In this document: positions 35,147 through 43,453 of the stretch, piece by piece
Position numbering within the stretch: the stretch's first letter is position 1
Layout of the letters: each line of letters opens with the position of its first letter
Assembly (NCBI RefSeq): GCF_007301515.1
Contig: NZ_CP041666.1
Location: 186,001-250,000 of the forward strand
DNA length: 64,000 nt
Direction: 5' to 3'
From: Radiobacillus deserti
Lineage (GTDB): Bacteria > Bacillota > Bacilli > Bacillales > Amphibacillaceae
Made by a program: the position numbers and the translations under genes
The notes under the pieces: model-generated
Database searches by the model: none
The model's input: only the letters and a program-made list of their open reading frames with translations
Told to the model about the DNA's origin: nothing

Positions 35147-36206
35147 CTATTTTTTCCATAGCTCCTGCAATTAATTCTAGGTATTCATCAATAGTATAAG
35201 CGATGGATAACGGATTTGGGTTTCCGGATGCAGCTAAAGGTGTATTGTCTCCAATAAATACAACAGAACCTCTTTCAATTGCTGGAATTTTTCCTAGTAG
35301 TGGATCAGCTTTCACTGCTTCGTATAAGCTTTCATCGCCATACCCGATTAAAATATCAGCATCGTTAAGAACGTCAGCGTTTTCTGCACTTAATGTTAAA
35401 GAGAAACTATTTGGATCTGTAATTTCATTTAATACACTTTCAGGATATTCCATTCCTAGCTCGTTTAAGAATGCGCCACGAGGGTCAGCTGGTGTATAAA
35501 CATAGATTTGCGATAAATCTTCGGCAGAGAAGCTAGCAAATGCCACTTTTTTGCCTTCAATTTCCGGATACTGACTTACTTTTTCCTTAATCAGATTCTC
35601 TGTGTCTTTAATAAGCTGCTCGCCTTCTTCTTTCATTCCCATTCCAGTCGCATTTAACATAACTTGCTCACGCCATGTCGATAACCATGGCCCTTTTTTA
35701 TAAGGAACAACCGGTGCGATTTCACTAAGAATATCGTAATCTTCCTGTGTGATACCAGAATATCCTGCAAGAATGACGTCAGGGTTTGAATCGGAAATGG
35801 CTTCGAAATCTAGACCATCGGTATCTTGGTAGATATTAGGATCTTCAACACCAAGCTCTTCTAATTTTTCAGCTGTCCAAGGTAATAGACCGCTATCATC
35901 TTGAACCCCGTAGTTTGCTTCGGAGAAACCAACAGGTACTACCCCAAGAGCAAGTGCTACGTCATGATTTGCCCATTGAACAGTAGCAACTCGTTCAGGC
36001 TTGCTTTCAATGACTGTCTCCCCAAAAGCATGTTCAATCTTAATTGGGTACTCCGAGGATTCTTCTTTTGAGGCTGTTTCTGTGTCTTTCTTATCTGTCT
36101 CAGCCGAAGCGGAATCGGATTCCTTAGCTTGGCAACCAAATAGTAATGTGATGCTAAGCGTTACCATTAGAAATGCGAATAAGGACATTTTTTGTTTTGC
36201 TTTCAT
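35139..36206 (-). CDS. Siderophore-binding lipoprotein
   Basis: 355 aa from ATG 36206, with AAGGGTGG 8 nt upstream. Lipobox LLFGC near residue 25, then a low-complexity acidic linker. The periplasmic-binding fold of the FecB/FhuD class contains HAFGETVIESKPERVATVQW, ALGVVPVGFS, DLDFEAISDSNPDVILAGYS-like blocks and EYLELI. It captures a ferric siderophore, possibly a citrate or catechol type, at the outer membrane leaflet. First gene of the Fur-boxed operon. Confidence 0.88.
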   Translation of the reverse strand: MKAKQKMSLFAFLMVTLSITLLFGCQAKESDSASAETDKKDTETASKEESSEYPIKIEHAFGETVIESKPERVATVQWANHDVALALGVVPVGFSEANYGVQDDSGLLPWTAEKLEELGVEDPNIYQDTDGLDFEAISDSNPDVILAGYSGITQEDYDILSEIAPVVPYKKGPWLSTWREQVMLNATGMGMKEEGEQLIKDTENLIKEKVSQYPEIEGKKVAFASFSAEDLSQIYVYTPADPRGAFLNELGMEYPESVLNEITDPNSFSLTLSAENADVLNDADILIGYGDESLYEAVKADPLLGKIPAIERGSVVFIGDNTPLAASGNPNPLSIAYTIDEYLELIAGAMEKIDE

Positions 36207-36346
36207 TTGTGTATCCACCCTTTTCCTTTTTTTATGAATTTATGGATTGTGTAAGCTTACCTAGTGAAAATAGTATGTAAAGGTAAGCATAATAAGCTGA
36301 TGCTGGTGCTATACGACCGATCCATTTTTTTGAAATCCCTTTAATT

Positions 36347-36361
36347 GATAATGATTATCAT
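36347..36361 (-). promoter_or_regulatory. Fur box of siderophore operon 1
   Basis: TGATAAT-g-ATTATCA, a perfect match to the Bacillus 7-1-7 Fur consensus, about 140 nt upstream of the binding-protein gene. It implies repression in iron-replete cells. The remainder of 36366-36700 shows no gene. Confidence 0.9.
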
Positions 36362-36758
36362 TCACAATGATATATGCTCTTCTGAAGGTTGTCAACGGAT
36401 ATTTGGAAAAATAGACCGTATTTATTGGGACGTTTTACAATAACAATAAAATATAGGGTACTTTGGAAAGCTGATTAGAAGCACATAGTATGGCATCTGT
36501 CTGTGTGTAGATTTTAGGAGAAAAAAACCAGTTAAACCGTGGTCGACGGGAAAAGAATGGTATGAAAATATATAAATACTGTCGAGATGAATGGATAGCT
36601 AAATAATGTTCGGCTATCCATTTTCCATTAAAGTTTCATGATAAAATGGGAGGTAACGAAATCCTATGGGATGTTTGGTGTTATATGGGGCGCAGCGCTG
36701 AAGAAGGGGAAGTGGCTTGGGAAGCAGTTTCAACAGAAGGGAAAAGAGGTGTTACTCC

Positions 36759-37352
36759 ATGACAAATAGTGAATTAAATCCTAAGGTAGAGGAATTTCTA
36801 GCTAAAGCTAAAAAGTGGAAAGAAGAATTTGTGAAATTAAGAAGCATTGTTCTGGATTGTGGTGTAACGGAAGATTTCAAGTGGAAGCATCCGTGCTACA
36901 CGTATGATGGAAAAAGTGTTGTACTCATTCATGGCTTTAAAGACTATTGTGCGCTTCTCTTTCACAAAGGAGCATTGCTACAGGATGCCCACGGCATTCT
37001 AATCCAACAAACGGAGAATGTACAAGCAGCACGGCAGATTCGGTTTACGAATCTTCAGCAAATAGAAGAGATAGAAGACATGCTGAAATCTTATATTTTA
37101 CAAGCAGTTGAAGTGGAAAAAGCTGGATTGGAAGTGGAATTAAAACCACATTCCGATTATCCAATACCTGAAGAGCTTGAGCAAAAGTTTGATGAGCTTC
37201 CAGCCTTGAAAACCGCGTTTGAAGCATTGACCCCAGGAAGACAGAGGGCGTACATCCTTTATTTTTCAAAAGCCAAACAATCTAAAACTCGAGTAACCAG
37301 GATTGAAAAATATGTAGAGAAGATTATAGATGGTAAAGGTCTAAATGATTAG
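36759..37352 (+). CDS. YdeI/OmdA-family protein (DUF1801)
   Basis: 197 aa from ATG 36759, preceded by AAAGAGGTG; the frame is open upstream without an RBS. The N-terminal DUF1801 domain (FVKLRSIVLDCGVTEDFKWK, then HPCYTYDGKSVVLIHGFKDY) is followed by the C-terminal YdeI/OmdA helical motif (TPGRQRAYILYFSKAKQSKT, RVTRIEKYVEKI). The family is linked to bacteriocin or peptide protection in the literature, but the mechanism is unclear. Monocistronic. Confidence 0.8.
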   Translation: MTNSELNPKVEEFLAKAKKWKEEFVKLRSIVLDCGVTEDFKWKHPCYTYDGKSVVLIHGFKDYCALLFHKGALLQDAHGILIQQTENVQAARQIRFTNLQQIEEIEDMLKSYILQAVEVEKAGLEVELKPHSDYPIPEELEQKFDELPALKTAFEALTPGRQRAYILYFSKAKQSKTRVTRIEKYVEKIIDGKGLND

Positions 37353-37358
37353 AAATTT

Positions 37359-37598
37359 AAGAATGAGGCTGGGGCAAAAGTATAGTAAGCAATGAAAAAA
37401 CGAACAATTTAAATAGTGCCTATACCCCGCTCCGGAAATATACGACGCTTTCCGCGGGCGGCTGGTGAGCCTCCTCGTGCTGACGCACGGTGGAGTCTCA
37501 CCGATGCCTTTCCTCCCACCGGAGTCTACGTATATTTTCGGAGCTAGTATAGGCTGTTGTTCGGCTAATCCTTTTCGTTATGTCCCAGCCTCATTCTT
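37359..37598. mobile_element. MITE-like palindromic element (Bacillaceae intergenic repeat)
   Basis: Terminal inverted repeats AAGAATGAGGCTGGG-GCA (37359-37376) and its complement (37581-37598; 17 of 18 match). An inner pair, GCCTATAC..GCTCCG-AAATATACG, continues the palindrome. The GC-rich core holds GGCTGGTGAGCC and GGTGGAGTCTCACC hairpins. From memory, similar elements are widespread between genes in Bacillus/Oceanobacillus relatives. It lies between convergent genes and overlaps the end of blaI. Confidence 0.75.
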
Positions 37599-37982
37599 TT
37601 TGTTTTGCTTGGGCTTTTCATCTAAGATGGAACGTAGTTCTTTAATATCATCATCGGATAAGGACTCCTCTTCTATGAAGTGAACAAGCATTGATTTCAA
37701 TGTTCCTCCATAAAATCGTTGAATAAAGGACTTTGCTTCCTCTCGTTGACATTCACTTTGTGAATATAGTGGATAAAACGTATATACCTTTTGATCTTTG
37801 TTAATACCGACTACCTTTTTTTGTACTAAACGGTCTAGCAATGAACGTACTGTTTTTGGCTTCCAATCGGTTCGTTTTTCCAAAGAAATAATGACATCAT
37901 TAGCTGTACGTGGAGATTTGTCCCAAAGTACGGTCATTACTTCCCATTCTGCTTCTGAGATATTTGGTATATTTCTAGACAT
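37578..37982 (-). CDS. blaI: BlaI/MecI-family repressor
   Basis: 134 aa. The N-terminal winged helix (~1-75) reads ISEAEWEVMTVLWDKSPRTA, then KRTDWKPKTVRSLLDRLVQK. A C-terminal helical dimer domain follows (FIQRFYGGTLKSMLVHFIEE). It represses beta-lactamase genes and is cleaved when BlaR1 is acylated by a beta-lactam. GGGAG precedes the ATG. The last six codons (KNEAGT) and the stop are encoded by the inverted repeat of the MITE-like element, so the original C-terminus was replaced. Downstream partner of blaR1. Confidence 0.88.
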   Translation of the reverse strand: MSRNIPNISEAEWEVMTVLWDKSPRTANDVIISLEKRTDWKPKTVRSLLDRLVQKKVVGINKDQKVYTFYPLYSQSECQREEAKSFIQRFYGGTLKSMLVHFIEEESLSDDDIKELRSILDEKPKQNKKNEAGT

Positions 37983-38044
37983 ATATAATCATCTCCCGCT
38001 TTCATAATTCATTCCACTTCCATATAATCGGAAAACAGGGCTAT

Positions 38045-39814
38045 TTAATAAATTCCTTTGGCATTGAGAATAGATAGAGTTATATCTGCTGCTATACTTC
38101 CACTAGCATTACGTCCATTCTGGATATTTGTTGCAAAGACGTAAGTGTTATCCACATCTTCAACATAGCCAATGAACCATCCATTTACATTTCTTTCATT
38201 TACACGGCCAGTTCCTGTTTTACCAGATAGTCTTGTACTCCCTTTTTCTTCTAAAAGAATGGCATCTTTAACTGTTTCCACGTTTTGATCTTTAAATCCC
38301 CATTTATTCTTATAAAAAGAAGTTAGTAATTGTACTTGCTCAATTGGAGATATCTTGAGAGAAGATTCCATCCAAAACTGTTCTACCCCACCAGAGACAT
38401 CCAAATTACCGTAGCCTATTTCTTTTAAATTCTCATAGATGGAGTCTAATTGAACTTTTTTATCTATATGTTGAAAGTACCAGTTCACAGAGTGAGACAT
38501 TGCTGTATAAAGATTTTGGTCTTGATTCCAAGCATCGTAAGGGTATTCGATACCATTCCATTTTAAGCTGGAGTCATTTCTTGAGATAACGTTGGACTCC
38601 AATGCAAGTAATGCACTATATATTTTGTATGTGGAGTTTGGTGAGACCCTCCGTGTACTTTTGTCTTTATTATAAATATGGTATTGGTCATTTTTCATAT
38701 CAAATAGTACAAAGCTTCCTTCATAGTCTTCAAAATAGGGGCTCAAATCTTCATAAGCTGTATGTTTACCATGAAAGTAATATCTTTCGTCATCAGCAGC
38801 GAATACGGACACTAACGGAATCTGACTAACAACGATTAACCCAACAAGTAGAAAGATTACTGCGCTTTTAAATCTCAGTACTTTGGATTCTTTTGTAAAG
38901 GAGGCTATTTTTTCAACACGTTTCTTTATTTGGACCTTTGAACCAAAGAAATGATTCGTCAAAGGAAGGTATCTCGATTTGGTTCGATCTAAGAAATGAA
39001 TAATGGTATTTCCATATTTAACACGGGAACTCTCATCTAGATGATGTAAAACAGCAGTATCACATGCGATTTCCCGATCCAGTCTCATTTCTCTAAAAGC
39101 AAACCAAACTAGGGGATTAAACCAATATAATATTTGAAATAATACAATAGCATAGTTGCTTAAGACATCTCTTGACTTATAGTGGTGAAGCTCATGCAAA
39201 AAGATATACTTTATTTCCTCTTTAGAAAGCCATTCCTTAGAATGATTCGGCAATACGATGTAGGTCCTGATTAGGCCGAAAGTTGTCGGGGATTGGACCA
39301 GCTGTGATTCTCCCAAAACTAACTCCTTCTTTACATGTAACTCCTGCTTACACTGGTGAAATAAGGAAAGAAGCTCTTCGTTTCTTGTTTCGGATGTGGA
39401 ATGCTTAATTCTATTCATTTTCATCCACGCGTGTACGTTTACTATGATCAAAACAAGTACCCCTATCACCCAAAAGTACATCAGAAGGTTGTTCAATAGT
39501 TCAGGATTATTTTTATTAACAGATAAGGAGAAATCTTGCATCCAATCGCCAGTTTTTATTTCTGTTTGTTCCATGGAAGAAGTAGAAGTCATGATTTTAT
39601 CACTTTGATTCATATCCAATGACACAATCTGACTTCCTACGTGCAGAACGCTATTCGGTAAAAATGGGAGCGACAAGGCCATAAACAATAGAAACCATAA
39701 ATGATACCGCCACTTGGAGGATAATTGGTTGTGAAAGACTTTTCGAGTCAAAAGAACCATAATAACAGTAAAGGAAGAAACAATTAAGCCAATTATAAAA
39801 TGCGTGAAGAACAT
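38045..39814 (-). CDS. blaR1: Beta-lactam sensor-transducer BlaR1/MecR1
   Basis: 589 aa. The N-terminal membrane M56 metalloprotease domain has the zinc motif H-E-L-H-H at 207-211 and several transmembrane helices. A final TM at ~318-336 leads to an extracellular class-D-like penicillin-binding sensor with S-T-Y-K at 394-397, S-V-N and K-T-G-T-G. Acylation by beta-lactam activates cytoplasmic proteolysis that removes BlaI. The blaR1-blaI order on one strand, divergent from the resistance genes, is the staphylococcal arrangement. Confidence 0.92.
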   Translation of the reverse strand: MFFTHFIIGLIVSSFTVIMVLLTRKVFHNQLSSKWRYHLWFLLFMALSLPFLPNSVLHVGSQIVSLDMNQSDKIMTSTSSMEQTEIKTGDWMQDFSLSVNKNNPELLNNLLMYFWVIGVLVLIIVNVHAWMKMNRIKHSTSETRNEELLSLFHQCKQELHVKKELVLGESQLVQSPTTFGLIRTYIVLPNHSKEWLSKEEIKYIFLHELHHYKSRDVLSNYAIVLFQILYWFNPLVWFAFREMRLDREIACDTAVLHHLDESSRVKYGNTIIHFLDRTKSRYLPLTNHFFGSKVQIKKRVEKIASFTKESKVLRFKSAVIFLLVGLIVVSQIPLVSVFAADDERYYFHGKHTAYEDLSPYFEDYEGSFVLFDMKNDQYHIYNKDKSTRRVSPNSTYKIYSALLALESNVISRNDSSLKWNGIEYPYDAWNQDQNLYTAMSHSVNWYFQHIDKKVQLDSIYENLKEIGYGNLDVSGGVEQFWMESSLKISPIEQVQLLTSFYKNKWGFKDQNVETVKDAILLEEKGSTRLSGKTGTGRVNERNVNGWFIGYVEDVDNTYVFATNIQNGRNASGSIAADITLSILNAKGIY

Positions 39815-39874
39815 ACGGAAAATCTCCCTTTCTCTCCATCTATTAAAAGAACTTTTCTTCGAATAAAAATTTTC

Positions 39875-39886
39875 TTACAAGTGTAA
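39875..39886 (-). promoter_or_regulatory. BlaI operator near the blaR1 start
   Basis: TTACAAGTGTAA, a match to the TACA/TGTA dyad of Bla/Mec operators, 61 nt upstream of blaR1. It suggests autorepression of blaR1-blaI. Confidence 0.65.
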
Positions 39887-39949
39887 TACACATAAAGTCT
39901 AGCATGGAACATTTGGTATAGCAACTACCAAATAATCACCTCCATCGTA

Positions 39950-39978
39950 TTGACATCATCGGATTACAAGTGTAGTAT
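39950..39978 (+). promoter_or_regulatory. Promoter of the PBP/beta-lactamase operon
   Basis: TTGACA (39950-39955), 17-nt spacer, TAGTAT (39973-39978). Confidence 0.8.
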
Positions 39979-40012
39979 ATATTACAATTGTAATCAATAT
40001 TACATATGTAAT
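39963..40012 (+). promoter_or_regulatory. Three BlaI operator dyads
   Basis: ATTACAAGTGTAGT (39963-39976), ATTACAATTGTAAT (39981-39994, perfect) and ATTACATATGTAAT (39999-40012, perfect), about 18 bp apart. They overlap the -10 and the transcription start and match the known BlaI/MecI site with TACA-N2/4-TGTA. Tandem dimers should give tight repression. Confidence 0.85.
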
Positions 40013-40073
40013 CAGAGGGGGAGGTGTTGGGCTAGACATTCGTCTTTTGATTTTGTGGAAGGGAGTGGAAGAG

Positions 40074-42080
40074 TTGAGAAGACTTTTGAGAAGTGTCATA
40101 GGAGTTCTGTTGCTTCTTATGGTTACGGGTTGTTTGGAAAAAGAAAAGCCAGATGAGGTATTTCAAGCTTACTTATCACAATGGCAAAGTATGAACTATA
40201 AAGAGATGTATAACCATCTTTCTAAAGATTCAAAGAAGAAGATTTCACAAGAAGACTTCATAGAGCGATATAAGAATATTTACACTGGTGCAGAAGTCCA
40301 AGACTTAAAGATTAATCGAGTTCAAGATGATGAAGAAGAGGCAAAAGAAGATTCTGCGACTTATGAGTATAGACTGAAAATGGATACCATCGCAGGTCCT
40401 ATCGAATATAAGCATCAAGTTACATTGTTGAAGGAAGAACATGATGAAGAGGAGGGGTGGTTCGTGCAATGGAATCCTTCACTCATTTTTCCATCCCTTG
40501 AAGAAGGCGATGTAGTTGCGGTGCAAACGTTAAAAGCAACGAGAGGAGAGATAAGGGATACAGGGGGGCGTGGACTGGCAATTAATGATAATGCAAGCGT
40601 CGTAGGTATTGTTCCAGAATTACTAAAGGAAGAGCCAGAGCAATCTATGAAGACGTTATCGGAACAAATAGGGATGCCCGTTGAACAAATAAAAGTGAAG
40701 TTGGATGCATCATGGGTAAAGCCTCATTTATTTGTTCCGATCACTACGTTACCCTTTGGACAACATGATCTTATCCCATTTCAAAAAATACCTGGTGTTG
40801 TCATTCAAGAGAAAAAAATTCGTACCTATCCTTATGCTGCTGCTACAGCACACTTGACAGGATATGTGCGTGAGGTAACAGCAGAACAATTGGAGGAACT
40901 GAAAGATAAAGGATACAAGTCAGGAGATGTTGTAGGAAAAACTGGACTGGAAAAGTTATTTGAAGAAAGGCTTAGGGGGAGAAATGGAGCTCATATTTTT
41001 ATTCGCCATAAAGACGGAAGCTTTAAAGAAACGTTGGTAAAAACGGACCCTATAGATGGGGAAGATATTCAATTAACCATCGACGCGTTGCTACAAGTGG
41101 AAATGTACGAACAATTAAAAGGCGATGCAGGTACAGGTGTAGCCATAGATCCCAAAAGCGGTACTGTACTGTCTCTAGTTAGCTCTCCTTCCTATGATCC
41201 AAATGCATTTGTTCGGGGACTTTCTGAGGATCTATGGAAGGAATGGAATAGTAATCCGAAAAATCCATTTTTAGCTCGTTATACAAATCGCTATGCGCCG
41301 GGATCGGTATTTAAAACGATTACCGCTGCTGTTGGACTGGAGACTGGTGTAACTAATCCGAATGAAGTGAAACATATCAGAGGGCTACGATGGACAAAAG
41401 ATGCGTCATGGGGTGACTACTATGTGACACGTGTTCACGACAAATTGTCCGTCAACTTAAGAGATGCCTTTGTTCACTCAGACAATATTTACTTTGCTCA
41501 GGAAGCATTGGAAATAGGAACAGATACCTTTCTAAAGAAAGCAAAAGTCTTTGGATTTGGAGAACAAATTCCGTTCACTATACCAGTTGAGCCATCTACC
41601 CTTTCGAATAACGGAATAACTAGTGAAATTCAGCTCGTTGATACGTCATATGGTCAAGGAGAGGTGATGATGAGCCCCCTTCATCTGGCTATCTTGTACA
41701 CTCCTTTTCTGAATGAGGGCGATTTATTAGCACCATACCTGTTAAAGGATGAGGAAAGTCCATCGATTTGGAAAAAAAGCATCGTGAAGCCAGAAGTGGT
41801 AGAGATCATTAAGCAAAGTTTAATGGATGTCGTACAAGATCCAAACGGTACCGCACACGGAGCTTTCCTACGTGACAAGGAAATAGGTGGAAAATCTGGT
41901 ACAGCAGAGCTGAAAGTAAGTAAGGATGATGATCGTGGAACAGAAAATGGGTGGTTTGTTGGATTTAATACAAGGGACCCACAGTTGCTTTTAGCCATGA
42001 TGGTAGAGGACGTAAAGAAACGTGGAGGAAGTGGGTACGTGGTCAATAAAGCCAAGCATATTTTTCAATCTTTACCTTAA
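40074..42080 (+). CDS. MecA/PBP3-like class B penicillin-binding lipoprotein
   Basis: 668 aa from TTG 40074, with GGGAG 8 nt upstream; GTG 40065 is an alternative. Lipobox V-T-G-C20. An NTF2-like MecA_N domain (~25-140) is followed by the dimerisation region and the transpeptidase domain with S-V-F-K (~410), S-D-N (~467) and K-S-G-T (~607). The same architecture occurs in Staphylococcus PBP2a and Bacillus PbpC, which are low-affinity transpeptidases. It is the first gene behind the BlaI operators, so beta-lactam-inducible expression of a resistant PBP is likely. Confidence 0.88.
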   Translation: MRRLLRSVIGVLLLLMVTGCLEKEKPDEVFQAYLSQWQSMNYKEMYNHLSKDSKKKISQEDFIERYKNIYTGAEVQDLKINRVQDDEEEAKEDSATYEYRLKMDTIAGPIEYKHQVTLLKEEHDEEEGWFVQWNPSLIFPSLEEGDVVAVQTLKATRGEIRDTGGRGLAINDNASVVGIVPELLKEEPEQSMKTLSEQIGMPVEQIKVKLDASWVKPHLFVPITTLPFGQHDLIPFQKIPGVVIQEKKIRTYPYAAATAHLTGYVREVTAEQLEELKDKGYKSGDVVGKTGLEKLFEERLRGRNGAHIFIRHKDGSFKETLVKTDPIDGEDIQLTIDALLQVEMYEQLKGDAGTGVAIDPKSGTVLSLVSSPSYDPNAFVRGLSEDLWKEWNSNPKNPFLARYTNRYAPGSVFKTITAAVGLETGVTNPNEVKHIRGLRWTKDASWGDYYVTRVHDKLSVNLRDAFVHSDNIYFAQEALEIGTDTFLKKAKVFGFGEQIPFTIPVEPSTLSNNGITSEIQLVDTSYGQGEVMMSPLHLAILYTPFLNEGDLLAPYLLKDEESPSIWKKSIVKPEVVEIIKQSLMDVVQDPNGTAHGAFLRDKEIGGKSGTAELKVSKDDDRGTENGWFVGFNTRDPQLLLAMMVEDVKKRGGSGYVVNKAKHIFQSLP

Positions 42081-42110
42081 ATGGATCACGGGGAAAGGTG
42101 GAAAATAAAA

Positions 42111-42365
42111 ATGTTTTAAAAAGAGATTACTTTAAGACTTAATATACTGTTCATTATTGTATTTTTGTTAGTTATGGTCGTCATTCTTCGGCTTGGTAGT
42201 GTGCAGGTTCTAAATGGAGATGTGTTTCAAGCGAAGATAGATGAAACAGTGCATGAAATAACAAAAATTCCAACACCAAGAGGAGAACTTTTTGATCGAA
42301 ACTATCAATCTATTGTTGAGAATACGACTGATTTTGGCAATCCAAATAAAGTAGATAGGAGATAA
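42111..42365 (+). pseudogene. N-terminal fragment of a class B PBP
   Basis: ATG 42111 reads M-F, stop, then in the same frame KEITLRLNILFIIVFLLVMV, ILRLGSVQVLNGDVF and TPRGELFDRNYQ, ending at 42365. A membrane anchor followed by P-R-G-x-(I/L)-x-D-R-N is the N-terminal signature of PBP2-type transpeptidases. About 600 residues, including the catalytic domain, are gone. It lies between the PBP and the beta-lactamase, suggesting an internal deletion of a second PBP gene. Confidence 0.7.
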
Positions 42366-42370
42366 GAAAC

Positions 42371-43303
42371 ATGAATATAAACTTTTTCAAACGATGTGTG
42401 TTGATTCTTTTGTGTATGCTACTTGGAGCTTGTGGTCTGGATGACAATCAAACGAACTCAACCATAGAAAATGAGTCTAAAAAAGAAGAAAAAAATAGTA
42501 TAAAAGATTTTGCTAAATTGGAGAAAACCTACGATGCAAGGCTTGGAGTATTTGCGCTACATACAGGTACTAATGAAATGATTGCCTATCGAGCAGATGA
42601 GCGATTCGCTTATGCTTCTACTCATAAAGCGTTAGCGGTGGGGGCGTTATTACAACAAAAATCCATACCAGAGCTGAATAAGCGAATTAGGTATTCAAAA
42701 AACGATCTTGTCAATTATAATCCTATCACAGAAAAATTCGTCGAATTAGGTATGACTTTAAAAGAGCTTTGTGAGGCGTCAATTCGCTATAGCGACAATA
42801 CAGCTGGGAATCTAATATTAAATGAATTGGGTGGACCCAACGTCTTCAAACAATTGCTCGAAGCAATTGGCGATACTATCACGAATCCAGTGAGAATGGA
42901 ACCAGAGTTAAATGATGTGGAGCCAGGAGAGATCCAGGATACAAGCACACCGAGAGCACTTGCTACTAGCCTTCAAGCTTATACTCTAGGTGATGTCTTG
43001 GAAAATGAAAAACGTGCATTATTAGTAGACTGGCTAAAAAGAAACACTACAGGAGATAATTTAATTCGTGCCGGTACCCCAAAAGGTTGGGTGGTAGGGG
43101 ATAAGACTGGTGCAGCAGCATATGGAACACGAAACGATATTGGTATCATTTGGCCCCCAAATGATGCACCTATTATTCTTTCCGTACTCTCTTCTCGCAA
43201 TCAAGAAGATGCGGATTATGACGATCAGCTTATTGCGGATGCAACAAAGAGCGTAATCAAAACTTTCTATCCTAATGTTAAGTTTTCAGAAGAAAACAGT
43301 TAA
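42371..43303 (+). CDS. Class A beta-lactamase, lipoprotein form
   Basis: 310 aa. Lipobox L-L-G-A-C21. Catalytic S83-T-H-K86 (Ambler 70-73), S141-D-N143 (130-132), E177-x-x-x-N181 (166-170) and K245-T-G247 (234-236). All key residues are present, so an active serine beta-lactamase anchored in the membrane is predicted. AGGAGAT precedes the ATG, which starts 6 nt after the truncated PBP. Co-transcription from the BlaI-controlled promoter is likely; a terminator follows. Confidence 0.93.
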   Translation: MNINFFKRCVLILLCMLLGACGLDDNQTNSTIENESKKEEKNSIKDFAKLEKTYDARLGVFALHTGTNEMIAYRADERFAYASTHKALAVGALLQQKSIPELNKRIRYSKNDLVNYNPITEKFVELGMTLKELCEASIRYSDNTAGNLILNELGGPNVFKQLLEAIGDTITNPVRMEPELNDVEPGEIQDTSTPRALATSLQAYTLGDVLENEKRALLVDWLKRNTTGDNLIRAGTPKGWVVGDKTGAAAYGTRNDIGIIWPPNDAPIILSVLSSRNQEDADYDDQLIADATKSVIKTFYPNVKFSEENS

Positions 43304-43407
43304 AAGTATAACGGTGTTTCAAGAATGGAAGTAGTTTAAAAAAATTATGATCGGGTATTACATAACAGTGAATATAATTCACCCACTAAAATTCCCTAAG
43401 AAACGAA

Positions 43408-43445
43408 CAAAAATAACGCGTACCGTTTGGTAAGCGTTATTTTTG
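43408..43445. terminator. Bidirectional terminator between beta-lactamase and ABC exporter
   Basis: AAAAATAACGC and its complement (43409-43419 and 43434-43444) with an inner TACC-gttt-GGTA stem. T tracts on both strands. Confidence 0.9.
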
Positions 43446-43453
43446 TGTGTGAA

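Noticed and set aside
37465..37683. 72-codon plus-strand frame in the MITE-like element
   Set aside because: It translates the palindromic repeat and part of antisense blaI; it is typical of repeat-derived false ORFs.
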